Source of the DNA: a beta proteobacterium AAP99
GTDB lineage: Bacteria; Pseudomonadota; Gammaproteobacteria; Burkholderiales; Burkholderiaceae_C
DNA: 64,000 nucleotides
Reading direction: 5' to 3'
Assembly (NCBI GenBank): GCA_001295775.1
Contig: LJIA01000011.1
Location: forward strand, 1-64,000
Both the position numbers and the translations under genes were made by a program. Positions 59,390-64,000 of the stretch are shown piece after piece. Below the pieces are notes generated by a model, which saw only the letters and a list, made by a program, of their open reading frames with translations, was not told the DNA's origin and did not search any database. Within the stretch, counting starts at the first letter, position 1. Every line of letters begins with the position of its first letter.

Positions 59390-60516
59390 CGCAATAGGCT
59401 TTCCACATGCTCGGCGATCGCGAGGCTGGCCGTCAGCCCCGGCGACTCGATACCCATCAGATTCACGAAGCCATGCAGCCCGTGCGCCGCCGGGCCTTCA
59501 ATGAAGAAGTCTGCCGCAGGCTCGCCGTGGGCATGCAGCTTGGGCCGAATGCCCGTATAGCCCGGCTGCAGTGCGCCCGCGGGCAGATCCGGCCAGTAGT
59601 GCCGGATATCTGCCTCGAACTCGGGCAGGCGCGCCGGGTTGACGCGATAGTCGATCGTTTCTGGATCGGTCGTCTCGAGCCACTCGATGTCCGGCCCGAA
59701 GCGCGCCTGCCCACCTTGATCGAGGCTGAAGTGCGTGCCCAGGGCATCGGGCCGCGGCAAGGGATATACCAGCCTTGAGAACGGTGCGCGACCAGCGAGC
59801 ACGAAGTAGTTGCCCTTGGCGTAGTGATGCTTCGGTAGCCGCGTCAGCCAGGCCGCCTGCTGCTGCGCGTCGCGCAGTCGCAACGCGCGGGCCAGATACG
59901 GAGCACGCAGCCCGCCACAGTTGACCCAGCTGTCGCACGCAAGCGCAGAGCCGTCCTCGGTCTCGAGCCGCCAGCCCTGCTCCTCCTGAACGACTTGCTG
60001 CACGCGGGCACGCAGCACCGTGATGCCGCCGGCCCGCTCGAACTCACCCTGCAATGCCAGCATGTAGGTGTGGCTGTCCACCATGCCGGAACTCGGTGAA
60101 TGCACCGCAGCCACGCAGGACAGCGCCGGTTCCATTGCCCGCGCCTGCTTGGCGCCGATGTAAACGAGATCCGTCACGCCCAGCGCCGCGGCGTTGGCCA
60201 CGAGCGCGTTCAGCCGCGGCACCTGCGCCTTGTCCGTGGCGACGATCAGCTTGCCAAGCCGTCGAGCCGGGACGCCATGGGTAGCGCAAAACGCATAGAG
60301 CAGCGCCTTGCCGCGCACGCAGAAGCGGCCCTTCAGTGACCCAGGCGGGTAGTAGATGCCGGCGTGGATGACCTCGCTGTTGCGCGAACTCGTTCCGGTA
60401 CCAATCGCATCTGCTGCCTCGAGCAGGAGCACCTCGCGCCCGGCCTGCGCCAAGGCGCGGGCACAGGCCAGCCCGACCACCCCTGCGCCCACCACGACGC
60501 ACTGCACTCTGTCCAT
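59386..60516 (-). CDS. FAD-dependent oxidoreductase (L-2-hydroxyglutarate oxidase-like)
   Basis: 376 residues. FAD motif VVVGAGVVGLACARALAQAG at the start, then TGTSSRNSEVIHAGIYYPPG and GKLIVATDKAQVPRL, which are characteristic of the LhgO/L2HGDH branch of DAO enzymes, and the closing IESPGLTASLAIAEHVESLL. Probably oxidises an alpha-hydroxy or amino acid with transfer to the quinone pool or oxygen. Substrate not certain. Confidence 0.9.
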   Translation of the reverse strand: MDRVQCVVVGAGVVGLACARALAQAGREVLLLEAADAIGTGTSSRNSEVIHAGIYYPPGSLKGRFCVRGKALLYAFCATHGVPARRLGKLIVATDKAQVPRLNALVANAAALGVTDLVYIGAKQARAMEPALSCVAAVHSPSSGMVDSHTYMLALQGEFERAGGITVLRARVQQVVQEEQGWRLETEDGSALACDSWVNCGGLRAPYLARALRLRDAQQQAAWLTRLPKHHYAKGNYFVLAGRAPFSRLVYPLPRPDALGTHFSLDQGGQARFGPDIEWLETTDPETIDYRVNPARLPEFEADIRHYWPDLPAGALQPGYTGIRPKLHAHGEPAADFFIEGPAAHGLHGFVNLMGIESPGLTASLAIAEHVESLLR

Positions 60517-60565
60517 GTTGATCGGCTCTGTGCGATGCGCCGCTGCGTGCAGCCTCTGCCTGCGC

Positions 60566-62071
60566 TCAGGTGGGTTCCTGGAAGACTTCTTCGCGTCGCG
60601 ACTTGATGGCCGGCAAGGTCACCAACAGCACGAGGACAAGCGCCAGTAGCAGGAGCGTTGCAGACAGCGGGCGAGTCACGAAGGTTGAGAAGTCGCCGCG
60701 CGAGAGCAGGAGCGCCCGGCGGAAGTTCTCCTCCATCATCGGCCCGAGGATGAAGCCGAGCAGCAAGGGCGCGGGCTCACACTTGAGCTTGATGAACACA
60801 TAGCCGATGAAGCCGAAGATCGCGGTCATGAACACGTCGAATACGTTGTTGTTGACGGTATAGACGCCGATGCAGCAGAAGGTCAGGATCGCCGGGTAGA
60901 GGAAACGGTAGGGCACCTTGAGCAGGCGCACCCAGATACCGATCAGCGGCAGATTGAGAATGACCAGCATCGCATTGCCGATCCACATGCTGGCGATCAG
61001 GCCCCAGAACAGCTCGGGGTTGCTGGTCATCACCTGCGGGCCGGGCTGGATGTTGTGAATGGTCATGGCGCCGACCATCAGGGCCATCACGGCATTTGGT
61101 GGAATACCCAGCGTGAGCAGCGGAATGAAGTTGGTCTGCGCGGCTGCGTTGTTGGCGGATTCCGGGGCGGCCACGCCCTCCACCGCGCCCTTGCCAAACT
61201 CGTGTTTGTTCTTGCTGATCTTTTTTTCCAGTGTGTAGGCGCCGAAGCTTGCAAGTGACGCACCACCGCCGGGGAGCAAGCCCAGCACCGAGCCCAGCAA
61301 GGTGCCGCGAATGGTGGGCCCGGCCGCGCGCTTGACGTCTTCCTTGCTGGGATAGATCTGAAGCTTCTGATCGGTGAAGACCTCGCGTGCTTCCTTCTTC
61401 TCCAGATTGGTGATGACTTCGGCAAAACCGAACACACCCATCGCGATCACCACGAATCCGATGCCATCGGCCAGAGACTGAATGTCATAGGTGTAGCGCT
61501 GCACACCGGAATTTACGTCCGTGCCGATCAGGCCCAGCAGCACGCCCAGCACGATCATGCCCACCGCCTTGGGCAGACTGCCCGAAGCCAGCGCCACCGC
61601 ACCGACGAGGCCGAGCACCATCAAGCTGAAGTATTCGGCCGCACCGAACTTGAAGGCCAGTTCGGCCAGCGGCGGCGCAAAGGCGGCAATCGCCATGGTG
61701 GCCACGGTGCCTGCGAAGAACGAGGCGAGGGCCGCAGTGGCCAGTGCCGGCCCCGCACGCCCGCGCCGCGCCATCTGGTAGCCGTCGATGCAGGTGACCA
61801 CCGAGCTGGCTTCACCGGGGATGTTCACAAGGATCGAAGTGGTCGAGCCGCCGTACTGCGCGCCGTAATAGATGCCGGCGAGCATGATGAGCGCCGCCGT
61901 CGGCGGCAGCACGAAGGTGGCCGGCAGCAGCATCGAGATCGTGGCGATCGGCCCCAGACCTGGCAGCACGCCGATCATCGTGCCGATCATGCAGCCCAGA
62001 AAGGCATACAGCAGGTTCTGCAGCGTGAATGCCGTGCTGAAACCGAGAGCGAGATTGTTGAGCAGTTCCAT
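60566..62071 (-). CDS. tctA: tripartite tricarboxylate transporter permease TctA
   Basis: Main membrane subunit of a Tct uptake system. 501 residues with 11-12 helices; conserved [40 protein letters not shown] and [19 protein letters not shown] near the N-terminus, and [20 protein letters not shown] in the middle. Follows tctB by 13 bases. No tctC binding-protein gene is in the window, so the substrate is unknown. Confidence 0.96.
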   Translation of the reverse strand: MELLNNLALGFSTAFTLQNLLYAFLGCMIGTMIGVLPGLGPIATISMLLPATFVLPPTAALIMLAGIYYGAQYGGSTTSILVNIPGEASSVVTCIDGYQMARRGRAGPALATAALASFFAGTVATMAIAAFAPPLAELAFKFGAAEYFSLMVLGLVGAVALASGSLPKAVGMIVLGVLLGLIGTDVNSGVQRYTYDIQSLADGIGFVVIAMGVFGFAEVITNLEKKEAREVFTDQKLQIYPSKEDVKRAAGPTIRGTLLGSVLGLLPGGGASLASFGAYTLEKKISKNKHEFGKGAVEGVAAPESANNAAAQTNFIPLLTLGIPPNAVMALMVGAMTIHNIQPGPQVMTSNPELFWGLIASMWIGNAMLVILNLPLIGIWVRLLKVPYRFLYPAILTFCCIGVYTVNNNVFDVFMTAIFGFIGYVFIKLKCEPAPLLLGFILGPMMEENFRRALLLSRGDFSTFVTRPLSATLLLLALVLVLLVTLPAIKSRREEVFQEPT

Positions 62072-62084
62072 CGTCGCTCGCTCC

Positions 62085-62816
62085 TCAGCTCAGCCAGTCC
62101 GGACGGACCGGGATCGTTAGCTTGAGTGCAATCGTGAACACCCACACGGACAGCGATAGCAGGACATGCGTGGCCACGGCGTACTCCTTGCCGAGCCGAT
62201 CGAGCAGCTTCTCGGGGGCAAGTTTGAGCAGCGCCCACACGCCGAGCGCAACCGTGGCGAGCACGACAGCCCCGAGGATGATCTCGTCCACCCAACCCAT
62301 CAGCGTGGCCAGACCACCCAGGCTCTTGCTGGCCCCCACAAGACTCTCGGACACCGACTCCACCAGCGGCCGCAGGACGCTGGTCAGCGTACGTCCAAGC
62401 AAGAAGCAGAGTTCGAACACCACGACACCGAGTACACCGCCCTTGACGACCGCGCCAAAGCGCGATTCGTGCGACGCCAGTGAAGCCACCGCAACGAGTA
62501 CGCTCACGGCGAGGATCATGCCGACCGGGCGCAGCATGAACCCGAAAATCACGGTGGCACCGAGCACGAACACAATGCTCTTCCAGTCCCATGCACCGAC
62601 CTCTTCCTCTTGCCGCTTTGCACTCAAGGCGCCGAACAGGACGATGAGGCCCAGTCCAGCCAGGATCAAGCCAAGCCAGAACGGGAAGTATCCCGGCCCC
62701 ATGCGGCCGGCCGTGCCTAGGTCGTAGTTGATTCGGCCGTAGATCGAAAAGAACAGACCGACGGTGATGAACATCATCCCGGACCAGAAGTCCGGATACG
62801 AGCGGATCTTGAACAA
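62085..62816 (-). CDS. tctB: tripartite tricarboxylate transporter TctB, long form
   Basis: Small membrane subunit of the same transporter. The TTG at 62816 is chosen: AAGGGG lies 7 bases upstream and the protein then begins MFKIRSYPDFWSGMMFI, the usual TctB opening. That gives 243 residues, longer than the typical 150-170. The excess is a hydrophobic region inserted at about 120-190, so there are six or seven helices instead of four. First gene of the pair. Confidence 0.85.
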   Translation of the reverse strand: MFKIRSYPDFWSGMMFITVGLFFSIYGRINYDLGTAGRMGPGYFPFWLGLILAGLGLIVLFGALSAKRQEEEVGAWDWKSIVFVLGATVIFGFMLRPVGMILAVSVLVAVASLASHESRFGAVVKGGVLGVVVFELCFLLGRTLTSVLRPLVESVSESLVGASKSLGGLATLMGWVDEIILGAVVLATVALGVWALLKLAPEKLLDRLGKEYAVATHVLLSLSVWVFTIALKLTIPVRPDWLS

Positions 62817-63027
62817 AACAGGTCCCCTTGTTGTGCGTGCCGGCGCGCAAGGCTGCTGATCGGCCTGGGCCCGGGCCGGCCGCTTTGTACTGAGTAAAAA
62901 CCCCCGGACTATCGTTCCTGCGCCCGGATTTGGCAACCGATTGCGCGTGCGAGAATCCCTGCACCATGCCCCTCAGTCCCTGCCTGATGCACGCTGTTCG
63001 CGCCACACGGAACGCCGGAGCGCGGGC

Positions 63028-63858
63028 ATGATCGATCTGCGCACGCCTGCTCAGCCTCGCGCATTGCTGCTCGACTCTCCGCACAGCGGCGTGCACTACC
63101 CGGATGACTTCGACCATGTGGTCCAGCGCCAGAACCTGCGCGACGCCGAGGACACGCATGTGGACGCGCTGTTTGCTCCCTGGGTCGAGCAGGGCGCCAC
63201 GCTGATTGCAGCGCAGTTTCCGCGCAGCTATCTCGACGTCAATCGCGCCGCCACCGACATTGACGAGGCACTGATCGAAGGTCGCTGGCCCGCACCGATC
63301 GCGCCGACCCGAAAGAGCGAGATGGGCAAGGGTCTCGTGTGGCGCTGCCTGGACGACGGCTCGCCGATCTATGCGCGCCGTCTTCGGGTCGACGAAGTGC
63401 AGGCGCGAATCGAGCGCTGCTGGCAGCCCTACTGGGACGCGCTTCTTGCCCAACGCGATCGCCTGCATGGCGCCCACGGCCGACTGTTCCACGTCAATTG
63501 CCACTCGATGCCGAGCGCCGGCGGACTGTTCGCCCATGATGCGCCGGGCACGACCGATCTGCCGGACTTCGTCGTCGGCGACCGCGACGGCACGACTTCA
63601 GGCGCGGAGTTTTCGCGCTTCATGGGCGAATGGCTTGCACAGCGCGGGTATCGCGTGAACTGGAATGCGCCCTACAAAGGTGTCGAGATCGTGCGCGTCA
63701 TCGGGCAGCCTGCGCGGCAGTGCCACAGCATCCAGTTGGAGATCAATCGGCGCCTGTACATGGATGAAGCGACGCGCGAACTCAGCCCTGGGTTCGAACC
63801 GCTCAAGACCGAGTTGAGTGCGCTATGCGCGGCACTGATCGAGCACTTCAGGCTCTGA
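63028..63858 (+). CDS. N-formylglutamate amidohydrolase family protein
   Basis: 276 residues from the ATG at 63028 (GGAG upstream). [48 protein letters not shown] and [11 protein letters not shown] with conserved His residues are the metal and substrate blocks of the family, which hydrolyses N-formyl-L-glutamate at the end of one histidine breakdown route. No other hut genes are near. Confidence 0.93.
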   Translation: MIDLRTPAQPRALLLDSPHSGVHYPDDFDHVVQRQNLRDAEDTHVDALFAPWVEQGATLIAAQFPRSYLDVNRAATDIDEALIEGRWPAPIAPTRKSEMGKGLVWRCLDDGSPIYARRLRVDEVQARIERCWQPYWDALLAQRDRLHGAHGRLFHVNCHSMPSAGGLFAHDAPGTTDLPDFVVGDRDGTTSGAEFSRFMGEWLAQRGYRVNWNAPYKGVEIVRVIGQPARQCHSIQLEINRRLYMDEATRELSPGFEPLKTELSALCAALIEHFRL

Positions 63859-63860
63859 TC

Positions 63861-64000
63861 ATGCCGTTTACCTTCGACGAGTTGCAGGTTCCGATCATCC
63901 AGGCACCGATGGCTGGCGGTCCGAGCACGCCTGCACTCGCGGCAGCTGTCATTCGAGCAGGCGGCATGGGCAGCCTCGGTGTGGCCTACCTGAGCGGTGA
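63861..64000 (+). CDS. nitronate monooxygenase family protein, N-terminus (cut by window edge)
   Basis: 46 codons visible. [20 protein letters not shown] and [16 protein letters not shown] are the FMN-binding opening of the 2-nitropropane dioxygenase family. It starts 2 bases after the preceding stop, so it is co-transcribed. Confidence 0.88.
   Translation, partial: MPFTFDELQVPIIQAPMAGGPSTPALAAAVIRAGGMGSLGVAYLSG

Noticed and set aside
63785-63810. tRNA-like GGTTCGAACC sequence
   Set aside because: Lies inside the N-formylglutamate amidohydrolase gene; no cloverleaf around it.

Overview
The window is high-GC, densely packed bacterial chromosome. Gene content (argH next to a LytS/LytTR pair, yajC-secD-secF, ftsK-lolA-rarA facing trxB, cytochrome b561 with YceI proteins, TRAP and Tct transporters, EttA) points to a betaproteobacterium, most likely of the order Burkholderiales. 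I cannot place it more closely from sequence alone. No rRNA, tRNA, CRISPR array or complete insertion sequence was seen.

Layout. 1-3619 (all minus strand) is a compact class II microcin-type bacteriocin cluster: membrane fusion protein, a Gly/Ala-rich precursor with a 15-residue double-glycine leader, a strong RNA hairpin, a small membrane protein that is the likely immunity protein, a lower-GC gap, and a peptidase-C39 ABC exporter cut by the window edge. 4088-6490 is a TRAP transporter pair. 6862-10565 holds argH divergent from a sensor kinase and LytTR regulator. 10941-14355 is yajC-secD-secF. 14455-19802 carries two cytochromes, an acetyltransferase, purB, a GST-like protein and a DUF418 membrane protein. 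19815-25958 is the ftsK-lolA-rarA region with an extra periplasmic thioredoxin-like gene, plus divergent trxB. 25991-29515 has an Smr protein, a Crp/Fnr regulator with a perfect Crp-type operator in front of a DUF2892 gene, a DUF2189 protein and a potassium channel whose 3' end overlaps its neighbour.

29681-41711 contains pepP, an unknown helical protein, fpr, a PAS histidine kinase, a DUF4124 protein, an Old Yellow Enzyme with a coupled substrate-binding protein, ettA with a duplicated 3' end, and an HDOD protein. 41752-44551 is an operon of cytochrome b561 and three YceI proteins. 44859-55355 includes what looks like a split membrane-lipid remodelling system: a PlcP-like phosphoesterase with one GT4 glycosyltransferase, and farther on UDP-glucose dehydrogenase, a paralogous GT4 enzyme and an LplT-like transporter, with a PPK2 kinase between them. 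55403-64000 has a gamma-glutamyltransferase-like enzyme, a chemoreceptor, an acetyltransferase coupled to an FAD oxidoreductase, a tctBA pair, an N-formylglutamate amidohydrolase and the start of a nitronate monooxygenase.

Between genes there is a dispersed repeat of about 55 bp, occurring singly or as inverted pairs of about 155 bp (15133, 26689, 38570, 47038, and a decayed copy near 50612). The strongest candidates for something undescribed are the microcin cluster, the Crp-type operator with its adjacent regulator, the repeat family, the split lipid-remodelling set and the ettA 3'-end duplication.
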